This document shows positions 43,195 to 52,111 of a stretch of 64,000 nucleotides of DNA, piece by piece. Where the stretch lies: assembly GCF_035917575.1 (NCBI RefSeq), contig NZ_CP109090.1, forward strand, positions 372,001-436,000, written 5' to 3'. The position numbers were made by a program, and so were the translations under genes. The notes under the pieces were generated by a model. The model saw nothing but the letters and a program-made list of their open reading frames with translations. It had not been told where the DNA came from and ran no database searches. This stretch comes from Streptomyces sp. NBC_01788. GTDB taxonomy: Bacteria; Actinomycetota; Actinomycetes; Streptomycetales; Streptomycetaceae. Each line of letters begins with the position of its first letter. The first letter of the stretch is position 1.

Positions 43195-43240
43195 GTGCGT
43201 CGACAATACTTGCAAACGACGGCTAACGGCAAACGCGGGT
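43195..43240 (-). promoter_or_regulatory. Promoter region of the MFS/reductase operon
   Basis: On the minus strand TTGCCG and TATTGT are spaced by about 18 bases, and CGTTTGC occurs twice as a direct repeat. That is a plausible promoter with an operator-like repeat. The rest of the gap to 43545 holds only the relic at 43374. Confidence 0.4.
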
Positions 43241-43373
43241 AGGGGGATGTGTGTGACACCGCGGGAGGCCTTCGACCTCCGCTCCCTCGCACGCCCCGGG
43301 CGATGACGCCACGGGGGGCCCGGGCCTTGAGCCTGCTCACAACCCCTGTTCGAGGACGTGCGGAGCCGGCTTC

Positions 43374-43472
43374 CGCACCGGCGGTGTCGCCGAGATCGAC
43401 ACCGAGCCCCGGCCCGTCGCGCACCCGTACCGTCCCGCTCTCGATCGTCACCGTCGGCCCCGCGTAGGGCGA
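43374..43472 (-). pseudogene. Possible C-terminal fragment of an enolase-superfamily enzyme
   Basis: The minus strand encodes GESPYAGPTVTIESGTVRV then RDGPGLGVDLG, like the last residues of mandelate racemase or muconate lactonising enzymes, where GPGLGV is a hallmark. Nothing else of such a gene is nearby. It is a short match made by eye and may be chance. Confidence 0.3.
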
Positions 43473-43545
43473 CTCGCCATGAACTGACGGCCATTCAGGC
43501 CCACTGGCGGTCGAGCCCGTGGGCCGCGAAGAGGCACACGGGCGA

Positions 43546-44004
43546 TCAGGGAAGTTCGCGGTATTCAGTGACGAAGTAGTCGGCCTCGTCGTCCATGGCG
43601 TTCTTATGCCAGTCGATGTGAAACTCGGCGGGATGACCGTCTGTGGCGAATGCGACGTGGGCGACATCGGCGTGGCCTGTGCGTGCCTGCTGGACCTTGG
43701 CGAGGAGACCGCCCAGGGTCGGGACGTTGTGCGGATTGCCCTCGACGGTACGCCGAGCCGGCTCGTCGAGGCCGATCGCTTTGACGACCTTTCCGTTCTC
43801 CACCGTGATCCGGTACTCCCCGAGGTCGCCCCGCTCTCCGGACTCGGAGAGAAGCCGGAAGGAGTACCGGTTCGGTTCGGGCCATCGGTCCCGCTTCACC
43901 CGGTCAGCCCCTTCGGCGGTCGGTGCGGGCCCTGTCCCGCAGCCGACCGCGGCGAGGAAGAGCCCGACGGACGCGATGAGCACATGGGTGCGGGTTCTCG
44001 ACAT
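43546..44004 (-). CDS. DUF6174 lipoprotein
   Basis: 152 residues. A lipoprotein-like signal (HVLIASVGLFLAAVGC) is followed by a DUF6174-type domain: YSFRLLSESGERGDLGEYRI, VENGKVVKAIGLDEPARRTV, HVAFATDGHPAEFHIDWHKN and DDEADYFVTEYRELP. Such small beta-rich lipoproteins are surface-anchored and of unknown function. It stands alone. Confidence 0.82.
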   Translation of the reverse strand: MSRTRTHVLIASVGLFLAAVGCGTGPAPTAEGADRVKRDRWPEPNRYSFRLLSESGERGDLGEYRITVENGKVVKAIGLDEPARRTVEGNPHNVPTLGGLLAKVQQARTGHADVAHVAFATDGHPAEFHIDWHKNAMDDEADYFVTEYRELP

Positions 44005-44085
44005 GGAAGGGCCTCCCCGTAGCTCGGTCGGCCCTTCGACGGCGTCGCCGTTGGGTCGGTTCCTGCCCGGAACGGGACTCCGCGG

Positions 44086-44237
44086 TCAGTCCAGGTCGGC
44101 CTGCCACAGGTCGGGACCGAGGACCTCGTACTGGATGTCGTGCGAGGCGACGCCGTGCTCGATCAGCCGGCTCCGTACGGTCGGCGACCCACGGGGAGCG
44201 TGGCGGTGATGACGGGGCGGGACTCGTCGGAGAGCAC
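44086..44237 (-). pseudogene. hmp: Flavohemoglobin gene with its middle deleted
   Basis: A GTG at 44237 with a strong AGGAGGGAAGG site starts VLSDESRPVITATLPV, the N-terminus of the globin domain of flavohemoglobins. After about 17 codons the sequence jumps, in another frame, to TVRSRLIEHGVASHDIQYEV then LGPDLWQADLD, the C-terminus of the same enzyme. About 350 residues (haem pocket, FAD and NAD parts) are missing. The gene cannot work. Flavohemoglobin normally detoxifies nitric oxide. Confidence 0.7.
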
Positions 44238-44330
44238 GGGCCTTCCCTCCTGAGTGCAGGCGGGGACATCTGGCCCGCTCCAGGTACGCGTCACCCCCTG
44301 CGTGACACGGCCGGCCCGGCGGGCGGCGGG

Positions 44331-44867
44331 TCATTCGCCGTCGCCGGAAGAGCGCGGATCGTCCATGCGGGAGAGCCAGGTGGTGAGCAGCGTTTCGAGT
44401 GCCTCGGCCTCGGTGGGCGTCAACAGATCCAGCAGTCGGCGTTCGTTGCGCATGTGGTCGGTGAACGCCCGGTCGATCAGTTCGCGTCCGGGGCGGGTGA
44501 GGGCGACGATCCGGCCGCGCTGGTCGCCGGCGGAACGGCGGCGGGCGACGAGTCCGGCCTGCTCGAGACGATCGACTCTCTTCGTGATCGCGCCGGTGGT
44601 GACCATGGTGTACGCGGCGAGTTCGCCGGGTGCCCGCTCGTAGGGCTCACCGGCGCGGCGCAGTGCGCACAGGACGTCGAACTCCCCCTCACCCAGACCG
44701 TAGCGGCCGTAGACGAGGCACAGCTCTTCGGTCAGCCAGCCGGCCAGGCGGTGCAGTCGGCCGATCACTGCCTGCGGGGTGATGTCGACGTCGGGTCGTT
44801 CGCGGCGCCAGTCGGCCTGGATGCGGGCCACGTGGTCCAACGGTTGCGGATCGTCCATGGACACCAT
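44331..44867 (-). CDS. MarR-family regulator
   Basis: 178 residues from the ATG at 44867; an ATG at 44858 is also possible. MarR pattern: GEGEFDVLCALRRAGEPYE, the HTH PGELAAYTMVTTGAITKRVD, and the wing LVARRRSAGDQRGRIVAL. It is divergent from an EamA exporter, with two 18-base palindromes covering both starts, so it probably represses the exporter and itself until an inducer binds. Confidence 0.92.
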   Translation of the reverse strand: MVSMDDPQPLDHVARIQADWRRERPDVDITPQAVIGRLHRLAGWLTEELCLVYGRYGLGEGEFDVLCALRRAGEPYERAPGELAAYTMVTTGAITKRVDRLEQAGLVARRRSAGDQRGRIVALTRPGRELIDRAFTDHMRNERRLLDLLTPTEAEALETLLTTWLSRMDDPRSSGDGE

Positions 44868-44869
44868 GG

Positions 44870-44887
44870 TAGCTTCCGTGGAAGCTA
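44870..44887. promoter_or_regulatory. MarR operator O1 (perfect palindrome)
   Basis: TAGCTTCC-GT-GGAAGCTA is a perfect 18-base palindrome between the divergent MarR and EamA genes. It directly precedes a TATATT -10-like element (44886-44891) toward the exporter. Confidence 0.75.
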
Positions 44888-44890
44888 TAT

Positions 44891-44908
44891 TGCCTTCCAT
44901 GGAAACTA
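44891..44908. promoter_or_regulatory. MarR operator O2 (imperfect palindrome)
   Basis: TGCCTTCC-AT-GGAAACTA shares the CTTCC..GGAA core and spacing of O1, 21 bases away. It covers the exporter start codon at 44899. Two turns of helix between sites suggest binding of two dimers on one face. Confidence 0.65.
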
Positions 44909-45840
44909 ATCTGCGCTGGGTAGCTCTGACCGCGGTCGCGCCGGTGGCCTGGGGAACCAACTACTACGTCACCCACGAGTTCCTGCCGGCGGACCGCCCG
45001 CTCTTCGGGGCCGCCGTGCGGGCGCTGCCCGCCGGCCTCGTCCTGCTGGCCCTGTGCCGGCAGCGGCCACGCGGTGCGTGGTGGTGGCGGTCCGCGGTGC
45101 TCGGTCTGCTCAACGTGAGCGTGTTCTTCGTACTCGTCTATGCCGCCTCACAACTGCTGCCGACGAGCGTCGCCTCGACCGTCATGGCGGTGTCCCCGCT
45201 GGCGATGATGCTCATCGCCTGGGCCCTGGTGTCCGAACGGCCCGGCATCTCGCACCTGGCCGGCGCCGCGATCGGACTCGGCGGGGTCTGTCTCATGCTG
45301 CTCACAGGGGTGGGAGGGGTGAGCGTGCCCGGAGTCCTCGCCTCGGCCGCGGCCATGCTCGTGTCGGCCTTCGGCCACATCCTGGCCAAGCGGTGGAGCA
45401 CCAGCGCCGACGTGCTCGCCTCGACCGCCTGGCAGCTCACCGCCGGAGGTCTGTTCCTGCTGCCGGTCGCCGCGGTGGCGGAGGGTCCTCCACCCGCGCT
45501 CGACACACCGGCGCTCCTCGCGTTCGGCTACGTCGCCCTGGTCGCCACCGCGCTGGCCTTCACCGCCTGGTTCACCGGGCTGCGGCACCTGCCCGCGGGG
45601 ACTGTAGGTCTGGTCGGACTGCTCAACCCGGTCACGGGCGTACTGCTCGGCACAGTGGTCGCCGGAGAAGAGCTGACGGCCCAGCAACTGTATGGGCTGG
45701 CACTCGTCCTGGCCGGAGTCGTCCTGGGCCGGCCCACACGCGCGAGCCGACGCGGCAGTGGCCCGCCACCAGCCGTAAATCGTGATCTTCCTAGTCAGGT
45801 ACGGAGCGGAGAGGGTGGTGGCCGGCATCTCCGCTCATGA
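44899..45840 (+). CDS. EamA-family (DMT) exporter, probably leaderless mRNA
   Basis: 313 residues and about ten membrane helices: LTAVAPVAWGTNYYVTHEFL to LVLAGVVLGRPTRASRRG. The ATG at 44899 lies about eight bases after a TATATT -10 element and has no ribosome site, so the mRNA is likely leaderless. DMT exporters of this type remove toxic metabolites or amino acids. It is the clear target of the divergent MarR. The gene ends 12 bases from the convergent PhzF gene. Confidence 0.9.
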   Translation: METNLRWVALTAVAPVAWGTNYYVTHEFLPADRPLFGAAVRALPAGLVLLALCRQRPRGAWWWRSAVLGLLNVSVFFVLVYAASQLLPTSVASTVMAVSPLAMMLIAWALVSERPGISHLAGAAIGLGGVCLMLLTGVGGVSVPGVLASAAAMLVSAFGHILAKRWSTSADVLASTAWQLTAGGLFLLPVAAVAEGPPPALDTPALLAFGYVALVATALAFTAWFTGLRHLPAGTVGLVGLLNPVTGVLLGTVVAGEELTAQQLYGLALVLAGVVLGRPTRASRRGSGPPPAVNRDLPSQVRSGEGGGRHLRS

Positions 45841-45852
45841 CCTGCCGGTCAG

Positions 45853-46686
45853 TCAATGGTGAGGGTGCAGGGTCCCGTCCAGCACTGTGACGGCACGGCC
45901 GGTGAGGTGTACGCGGTCGCCGTGTACGGCGCTACGGACCAGGCCGGTGCGCGCGGACGCCTGGAGACCGGTAATTACATTGCGGCCAAGTCGCGCCGCC
46001 CCGTACGGGGCGCGGACTGTGTGGGCACTGCCCGTGACCGGGTCCTCGGGGATACCTCTGGCGGGCGCGAAGAAACGGGAGACGAAGTCGTGTTCCAGGC
46101 CGGTCCCATCCGCTGCTGCGGTGACGATGATTCCGCGCAGGGCCTCGCGGTTCGTCAGGGCTGCTATCGCGTCCAGGTCGGGCGTCACGGCCCGGACGCC
46201 GGCCTCGTCGGGCAGGATCGTCAGCAGGTCACCGAGCCCTTCGGAACGGAAGGTGGCCACGGGCGCGATTCCCAGCGCCTCGGACAGCCCTTGTGGCACG
46301 GGCACTTTCGTGCTGGGCGCGGCCGGAAAGTCCAGAGTGATGCCGCCTTCCTCGCCGGCGTGCGTGACGAGAACGCCGCTCCGCCGACTCATGAACCGCA
46401 CAGTGCCGAGGATTCCCCGCTCGGCACGCAGCACGTGTGCTGTGGCCAACGTGGCATGACCGCACAGTCTGGACTCGACAAGCGGGGTGAACCAGCGGAT
46501 GGCCCAGTCGGCCTCCACCAGGGTGGGCAACGGGAGAGCGAACGCGGTTTCGGAATGATTCATCTCGGCCGCAACCCGTCGCATCCAGGCCTCGTCCGGC
46601 CACTCTCCAGCCGCCAGAAGACACACGGCCGCCGGATTTCCGGCGAAGGGACGATCAGTGAAGGCATCGACGACACGAATGCGCAT
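45853..46686 (-). CDS. PhzF-family isomerase-like protein (second copy)
   Basis: 277 residues. Motifs: AFTDRPFAGNPAAVCLL, catalytic E46 (MNHSETAFALP), LCGHATLATAHVL and the second-half EDPVTGSAHTVRAPYGAARL. It is only distantly like the copy at 18485 and is closer to YddE-type members. The loss of clear WA or LG motifs after SAH suggests some divergence. Function is unknown; no phenazine genes are present. Confidence 0.88.
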   Translation of the reverse strand: MRIRVVDAFTDRPFAGNPAAVCLLAAGEWPDEAWMRRVAAEMNHSETAFALPLPTLVEADWAIRWFTPLVESRLCGHATLATAHVLRAERGILGTVRFMSRRSGVLVTHAGEEGGITLDFPAAPSTKVPVPQGLSEALGIAPVATFRSEGLGDLLTILPDEAGVRAVTPDLDAIAALTNREALRGIIVTAAADGTGLEHDFVSRFFAPARGIPEDPVTGSAHTVRAPYGAARLGRNVITGLQASARTGLVRSAVHGDRVHLTGRAVTVLDGTLHPHH

Positions 46687-46876
46687 CCCAGGACCGTAAA
46701 GGTGCCAAGTCAGTCCCCGCCAAGGCCGATCCGGGAGGAGTGGACCGGCATGGGGCGTACCCGTGATGCCGAAACACGGCTCGGCGGGATTCGCCGGACA
46801 GGCGAGTACTCAGGCGTAGTTCGTGATGGTCGCCGCCTCTGTCCGGCCGACGCATGACGCGGTCTAGGGTGAACGA

Positions 46877-47476
46877 ATGGACGTGGGGGCGGTACTGATT
46901 GCGATCACTGGTGTAGCGGGAACTCTCGGGGGCGCGTTGCTCACCCAGCGGGGCGCCGACCGGGCCAGGAAGCGCGAGTTGGAGATGGCCCATGCCATCC
47001 AGGAAGCTCGCGAGAATCGTGAGCTACGCGGGAGCTGCTACACACAACTGCATCGGGATGCCAGGCAGTTCGCCACGGCGCTCAGCCGGCACTTGTACGT
47101 CATGCGGGATCGCACGCTCGGGCCGGAGGACGTATCGGCGTTGGAAGGAACCAAGGACGCCTACCGTGACCGGTGGTCCGAGGCTCTGATGATCGCCCCC
47201 GACGCGGTGATTGTTCCGGCTCACGAACTGAACGAAGCGCTGACCGGGGTCTATGGACAGATCAAGCGTTTGGAACAGGGAAACCCCCGCCCGGGCGAGA
47301 CCTTGCAGTCAGCCGCTGAAGCGCAGCATGCGCTCTGGTCTCTGATAAGCGTCACGAGAGTGGCGATGCGTCGTGATCTGGGTGTCACCGCAGACGCCGG
47401 CGAGGAAGTCACCCGTCGAACAGCGTTGGCCTCCTCCAGTAACCCCGTCGTCCCGACCCGGGATTTCGCTGAGTAG
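46877..47476 (+). CDS. Membrane-anchored hypothetical protein
   Basis: 199 residues with AGGGTGA upstream. One N-terminal membrane helix (VLIAITGVAGTLGGALLTQR) is followed by a long charged, helical cytoplasmic part (RARKRELEMAHAIQEARENR). This layout is common in Streptomyces proteins of unknown function, sometimes near phage or defence genes. Nothing here supports a specific role. The short gap after it holds no feature. Confidence 0.7.
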   Translation: MDVGAVLIAITGVAGTLGGALLTQRGADRARKRELEMAHAIQEARENRELRGSCYTQLHRDARQFATALSRHLYVMRDRTLGPEDVSALEGTKDAYRDRWSEALMIAPDAVIVPAHELNEALTGVYGQIKRLEQGNPRPGETLQSAAEAQHALWSLISVTRVAMRRDLGVTADAGEEVTRRTALASSSNPVVPTRDFAE

Positions 47477-47602
47477 CTCGAAACCCATTCGCCGTACTGT
47501 GCCGTGATGCGAGCCATTCCCAGGGCTACCTCCCGATCAGCCGGAGCCGTCGAGTTCTTCACGAGAGCGAGGCCCCTGGGCACGTAACGCCCGTCAAGGA
47601 CC

Positions 47603-48832
47603 TCACAACGCCGCTCGCCCCGCCGCCCCGCGGTTCCGCCACCGCGCGCCCACCCAGCAGGCACCCACGACAGCGGTCACGGCGGCGAGAGCCGAGTACG
47701 CGGCCGCGTAGGAACTCACGGTGACGACCGCGCCCGCGGCGAAGGCGCCGAGACCGGTGCCCGCGTCGAAGCCGACGTTCCAGGCGACGCTGACGGAGGA
47801 GCGCGCCCGCTCGCCGGCGGCGGCGAAGGCCTGCACCAGCGTCAGGTTCTGCAACCCGCCGTAGGCGACGCCCACGCCAAGCATCCCGGCCACCACCAGG
47901 ACCGGCCCGGTCGGCCCTGACCCGCCCACCGCACCCGCGCCGATCACGGCCAGCCCGGCGGCGCCGGCGAACAGCAGCGGGGCGATCGCCGGGGCTGCTC
48001 CCCTGCGGTCCGCGACGTGTCCGAACCCCCACCGGCACAGCGCCGCCGTCGCGGTGAACGCCAAAAGCGCGAGGTAGACGGCGACCGGGTCGGACAGCAG
48101 ACGGGGCGTGAAGGTGAGGATGGCGCCGCCGGCCGCGGTGATGACGAGCAGCGCGGCGATCGGACCGACCAGGACGCGGCGGAGCCGGCTCGTGTCATGC
48201 GCTTCGGCGGGCGCGCCGGACACGTCGCCGCTGTCATGCAGGGCGCGTGCCACAAGCGGGGCCAGCGGGACGGCGAGCAAGGGCACGGCCGCGCACGTGA
48301 ACACCAGCCAGAATCCGACGCTCTGGGCCAGCCAGGGGGCGACGGGGATGAGCAGGAACTGAGGCGCCGCGATGGCGAGCCCGTAGGCGCCGACCGCTCG
48401 GCCGCGGCGGGCGGGTTCGACGAGCGCGGCCACCCCGGTGGCACCGCACACGGTGAGGATCCCGAAGCCGAGGCCCCGCACCGCCGCGAGGGCCATGACG
48501 GCTCCCGCCTGGCTGGTGACCAGATGTCCCAGGGCGGGGAGTCCGAGCAGGCACGAGCCGAGGGCCAGGGACCTCTGCCAGCCAAGACGCCCGAGGATCC
48601 TGCCGACCAGCAGTTGGGCGATCACCGTGAAGAGCATCAGCACGGTGTTGACCAGGCCCGCGCCCAGTTCGTCCGCCCCGCCCTCGAGCGCCCACAGGGG
48701 GGCGACCGGCATCAGCAACGACAGGCCGGCGAAGCCCAGCGCGGTCGAGACCAGCAGAGGCCGCATCCCCGGCACGCGCCACACCGGGACCTCTTCCCGG
48801 CAGACGGGACCGTCACCTTGTTGCTTCAGCAT
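47603..48832 (-). CDS. MFS transporter
   Basis: 409 residues and about twelve helices: PLLVSTALGFAGLSLLMPVA, motif A-like GRILGRLGWQRSLALGSCLL, and a last helix YSALAAVTAVVGACWVG. The start is uncertain: an ATG at 48832, or a GTG 16 codons later with GGAAGAGG before it. It is divergent from the P450 operon and shares the gap that contains a LacI-type operator, so it could export the P450 product. The substrate is unknown. Confidence 0.88.
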   Translation of the reverse strand: MLKQQGDGPVCREEVPVWRVPGMRPLLVSTALGFAGLSLLMPVAPLWALEGGADELGAGLVNTVLMLFTVIAQLLVGRILGRLGWQRSLALGSCLLGLPALGHLVTSQAGAVMALAAVRGLGFGILTVCGATGVAALVEPARRGRAVGAYGLAIAAPQFLLIPVAPWLAQSVGFWLVFTCAAVPLLAVPLAPLVARALHDSGDVSGAPAEAHDTSRLRRVLVGPIAALLVITAAGGAILTFTPRLLSDPVAVYLALLAFTATAALCRWGFGHVADRRGAAPAIAPLLFAGAAGLAVIGAGAVGGSGPTGPVLVVAGMLGVGVAYGGLQNLTLVQAFAAAGERARSSVSVAWNVGFDAGTGLGAFAAGAVVTVSSYAAAYSALAAVTAVVGACWVGARWRNRGAAGRAAL

Positions 48833-48959
48833 CCCGAGATGGTAGGCCGTTCGCGCCGCCGTTCACCTGCCTCCCCCCAGGAACTGAGGGCGCCGTACGG
48901 ACCGGCGCACGCCCCGCTCGGCCACACGAGGGGCATCTGAGCGTCACGCCCAAGACCCA

Positions 48960-48999
48960 AGTCAAACGCTTGACTAAACTTGACGCCCGGACGTAGGTT
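48960..48999 (+). promoter_or_regulatory. LacI-type operator overlapping a promoter of the P450 operon
   Basis: AGTCAAACGCTTGACT (48960-48975) is a 16-base palindrome with one mismatch and the central CG typical of LacI-family operators. The TTGACT at its right end, 18 bases before TAGGTT (48994-48999), makes a good promoter toward the reductase gene. The LacI gene at 52112 is the likely partner. Confidence 0.6.
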
Positions 49000-49129
49000 C
49001 CCCGTGGCGGCATGAGCCGGGGCACTTCTCCGGCCCTGCCCCACGCACTATTCAGAAGCCCTTCCAGCGCTGCCGAGCGGATCATGGGATACCGGTCGGG
49101 CGCTGCCGGCCGGCGAGTTGGAGCAAGAC

Positions 49130-50335
49130 GTGGGCGATCGGTCGGGCATATGCGTCGTGGGCGGTTCCGTCGCCGGCACCGCGGCCGCACAGGCGCTGCG
49201 GGCCAAGGGCCATGACGGGGAGATCCGGCTGATCGAGGCGGAGGCGCACATCCCCTACGACCGGCCGCCGCTGTCCAAGCAGGTCCTCCAGGGCGGGCTC
49301 GACCTTCCGGCGCTGCAGTTCCAGTCCACCGCGCACTGGTCCCGGCTCGGAGTCACCCTCACGCTGGGCACGTCGGTGACCGAGCTGGAGCCCGGGGAGC
49401 GAGTGCTGCGCCTGAGCGACGGATCCGAGCTGCGGGCGTCCGGCATCGTCCTGGCCCCGGGGACGGAGTCCAGGCCGCTGCCCTTCCCCGACGAGCAGTC
49501 CAGGGTGCGCCGGCTGCGCACCCTGGAGGACGCGCTCGTACTGCGCGGATCGCTGCAGACCGCGCGGTCGATCGTGCTCGTCGGCGCCGGCTTCATCGGC
49601 CTGGAGGTGGCCGCGACCTCCGTCCGGCTGGGGCTCGACGTCACCGTCGTCGAGCTGCTTCCGCTGCCGCTCGCCCCGGCGGTCGGCGACGTCGTCGCCG
49701 AGCGGGTGTGCGCCGCGCACCGGGACAGCGGGGTCACCCTGCTGACGTCGCGATCGGTGGCGGAGGTCCGGGGCGACGGGCGGGTCTCCACCGTCGTCCT
49801 GGACGACGGCCGGGCGATCGAGGCGGACATCGTCGTGGCCGGGGTGGGGGTGCGCCCGGCCACCGGATGGCTGGCCGGATCGGGCCTGGAACTCGGCGAC
49901 GGCATCGAGGCCGACGCCTACTGCCGGACCTCGGCGGACCTGGTCTACGCCGCCGGTGACGCCGCGCGCTGGCACAACCCCGCCTTCGGCGCCCGGATGC
50001 GTGTCGAGCACTGGAGCACCGCCCGCGAGCAGGGTGCGACGGCGGCCGCGAACCTGCTGGGCGAACTGCGGGGCGAGGACGCGTCCCGGACCCCGTTCGT
50101 GCATGTGCCGTACTTCTGGTCCGACCAGCTGGACATGAAGATCCAGCACGTCGGCCGCATCCTCGCGGGCGGGCACAGCGAGGTGGAACACGACGGCGAC
50201 GGCGCCCTGTTCGTCACGCACCGGCTGGGCGACCGGCTGACCGGCGCGACGACGGTCAACCGTCCGAGGGACGCGATGCTCTCGCGCAGAAGGATCGCGC
50301 AGGAGTGCGAGCGGCTGGGGCCGCCCATCGGCTGA
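49130..50335 (+). CDS. FAD-dependent ferredoxin reductase
   Basis: 401 residues from a GTG with GGAG seven bases upstream. Two dinucleotide loops: CVVGGSVAGTAAAQALRAKG for FAD and VLVGAGFIGLEVAATSVRLG for NAD(P)H. YDRPPLSKQVLQGG and VYAAGDAARWHNP are typical of putidaredoxin reductase and rhodocoxin reductase. The C-terminal FWSDQLDMKIQHVG fits too. It hands electrons from NAD(P)H to the ferredoxin encoded two genes later. First gene of the P450 operon. Confidence 0.93.
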   Translation: MGDRSGICVVGGSVAGTAAAQALRAKGHDGEIRLIEAEAHIPYDRPPLSKQVLQGGLDLPALQFQSTAHWSRLGVTLTLGTSVTELEPGERVLRLSDGSELRASGIVLAPGTESRPLPFPDEQSRVRRLRTLEDALVLRGSLQTARSIVLVGAGFIGLEVAATSVRLGLDVTVVELLPLPLAPAVGDVVAERVCAAHRDSGVTLLTSRSVAEVRGDGRVSTVVLDDGRAIEADIVVAGVGVRPATGWLAGSGLELGDGIEADAYCRTSADLVYAAGDAARWHNPAFGARMRVEHWSTAREQGATAAANLLGELRGEDASRTPFVHVPYFWSDQLDMKIQHVGRILAGGHSEVEHDGDGALFVTHRLGDRLTGATTVNRPRDAMLSRRRIAQECERLGPPIG

Positions 50336-50425
50336 ACGGACCGCCGGCAGGCCGTCCGAGGAACCACGATCCGGTGCACCGGCTCACCGCCGCACCGGCC
50401 GGCGTTGACGTTGAAAGGAAGAACC

Positions 50426-51661
50426 ATGGGCAGTCCGCTGCAGGACGCGCAGATTTTCGATCCGACCGACCCGGAGTTCCTGAAGAACCCCTACCCGGTT
50501 CTCAACCACCTGCGGGAGAACACCCCCGTCGTCAGGGCGGAGTCGCTGGGACTCTGGCTCGTGACCCGCCACGAGGACGTGTTCGCGTGCCAGCGGGACG
50601 CCCGTCTCACCCGGAACTTCAGCCACAAGTACACCCCCGAGGAGATGGGGGTCGCACCGCGCGACGCCCGCTGGGCCGACTTCTGGCAGGCGGAGAAGTG
50701 GAGCCTGCTGGACATCGAGCAGCCGGACCACACCCGGATCCGCTCGCTGGTGTCCTCCGCCTTCACCCCACGCCGCGTGACGCAGATGCGCGACGCGGTC
50801 CGCGCCCGCTCCCGGAAGCTGCTCTCGGACCTCATCGAGCAGGGCGAGTTCGACCTGCTGCACGACTACGCGATGCCGTACTCGGTGTCGATCGTCTGCG
50901 AACTGCTCGGCGCCGACCAGGAGCAGGCACCCCTGTTCCTGGACTGGGCGCACGCGATGGTGAAGATGTACGAGCTCGACACCAGCGAGGAGCAGGCCAA
51001 GCAGGCCAACGACTCGGCCGCGGCCTTCATCGCCTACGTCCGCGAGCTCATCGTGCTGCGCCGTCGGCAGCCCTCCGACGACCTGGTGAGCGCCCTGGTC
51101 GAGGCCGAGACCGAGGAGGGCAGGAAGCTCACCGACGACGAGATCGTGTCCACGGTGATCGTCCTGCTGAACGCCGGCCACGAGGCCACGGTCAACACCA
51201 CCGGCAACGGCATGACCGCCCTGCTGCGCCACCCCGACCAGTGGGCGCGGGTGACCTCCCAGGAGGTGGCCCCGCGGCAGGCGGTGGAGGAGGTCATCCG
51301 CTGGGATCCCCCGCTCCAGTTGTTCGAGCGCTGGGTGCTGGCCGACGACGTCGAGATCGGCGGCCAGGAGATCCCCTTCGGCTCGAAGATCGCGATGCTG
51401 TACGGCGCGGCCAACCGCGACCCGCGCCTGTTCACCGACCCGGAGGTACTGGACGTCGGCCGGGTGAACGCCTCCCGCCACGTCAACTTCGGCGGCGGTG
51501 TGCACGCCTGCCTCGGCGCGCCGCTGGCCCGGATCGAGCTGGAGGAGACCTTCACCTCGATCCGGGACCTGTGCCCCGATCTCAAGCTTGTCGAGGAGCC
51601 GCGCCGCAACTCGGCCTTCGTCATCTGGGGCATGGAGTCGGTCCGCGTGTCCGCTCGCTGA
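50426..51661 (+). CDS. Cytochrome P450
   Basis: 411 residues from the ATG at 50426 with AAAGGAAGA upstream. The haem Cys is C362 in FGGGVHACLGAPLARIEL. The oxygen-activating I helix is LLNAGHEATVNTTGNG, with T255. The ExxR pair is in EEVIRWDPP. It belongs to the bacterial soluble class I P450s. The substrate is unknown. Lying between its reductase and its ferredoxin, it forms a self-contained monooxygenase; no other biosynthetic genes adjoin it, so catabolic hydroxylation is the best guess. Confidence 0.95.
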   Translation: MGSPLQDAQIFDPTDPEFLKNPYPVLNHLRENTPVVRAESLGLWLVTRHEDVFACQRDARLTRNFSHKYTPEEMGVAPRDARWADFWQAEKWSLLDIEQPDHTRIRSLVSSAFTPRRVTQMRDAVRARSRKLLSDLIEQGEFDLLHDYAMPYSVSIVCELLGADQEQAPLFLDWAHAMVKMYELDTSEEQAKQANDSAAAFIAYVRELIVLRRRQPSDDLVSALVEAETEEGRKLTDDEIVSTVIVLLNAGHEATVNTTGNGMTALLRHPDQWARVTSQEVAPRQAVEEVIRWDPPLQLFERWVLADDVEIGGQEIPFGSKIAMLYGAANRDPRLFTDPEVLDVGRVNASRHVNFGGGVHACLGAPLARIELEETFTSIRDLCPDLKLVEEPRRNSAFVIWGMESVRVSAR

Positions 51662-51712
51662 CCCCTCGGCCGGAAACACGACAGCACGTCAGCAGTCAGT
51701 AGGAGGAAACCC

Positions 51713-51907
51713 ATGCCACGCCTGCAGGTCGACGAAGCCCTCTGCAAGGGGCACGGTCTGTGCTACTTCGGCTGGCCGAAGATCTACGACCTCCGGGATG
51801 ACGGCATCGCCGTCGCCCTGGTCGACGAGATCCCGGCCGAACTGCTGGAGGAGGCCCGCAACTCCGTCGAGGCCTGCCCGGAGCGGGCCCTGCGGATCGT
51901 GGACTGA
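51713..51907 (+). CDS. CxxHxxC-type ferredoxin
   Basis: 64 residues with AGGAGG upstream. Cluster ligands are C11, C17 (CKGHGLC) and C55-P56, with H14 in place of the central Cys. This is the known [3Fe-4S] or atypical [4Fe-4S] P450 ferredoxin type of actinomycetes. It carries electrons between the reductase and the P450 encoded just upstream. The operon ends at a strong hairpin. Confidence 0.95.
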   Translation: MPRLQVDEALCKGHGLCYFGWPKIYDLRDDGIAVALVDEIPAELLEEARNSVEACPERALRIVD

Positions 51908-51932
51908 CCGCGGTCCCGGTTCGCGCACCCGC

Positions 51933-51962
51933 CCGGCGGCGGCCGTTCACGGCCGCCGCCGG
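51933..51962 (+). terminator. Strong terminator of the P450 operon
   Basis: A perfect 13-base stem (CCGGCGGCGGCCG / CGGCCGCCGCCGG) with the four-base loop TTCA, 26 bases after the ferredoxin stop. Confidence 0.88.
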
Positions 51963-52111
51963 TCCTGTTCGGGGCGTGGCCGGTAACGATCACCGGTCGC
52001 CGGGGCCGTGGGCCGCGGAACGTATCATCGACGCCTACGCGCCCGGCCGGACCGGGCCGCGGCGCTCGCAGGGGCTGGTCGCCGGCCTCCGGCGGGAAGG
52101 GAGTGACACTC

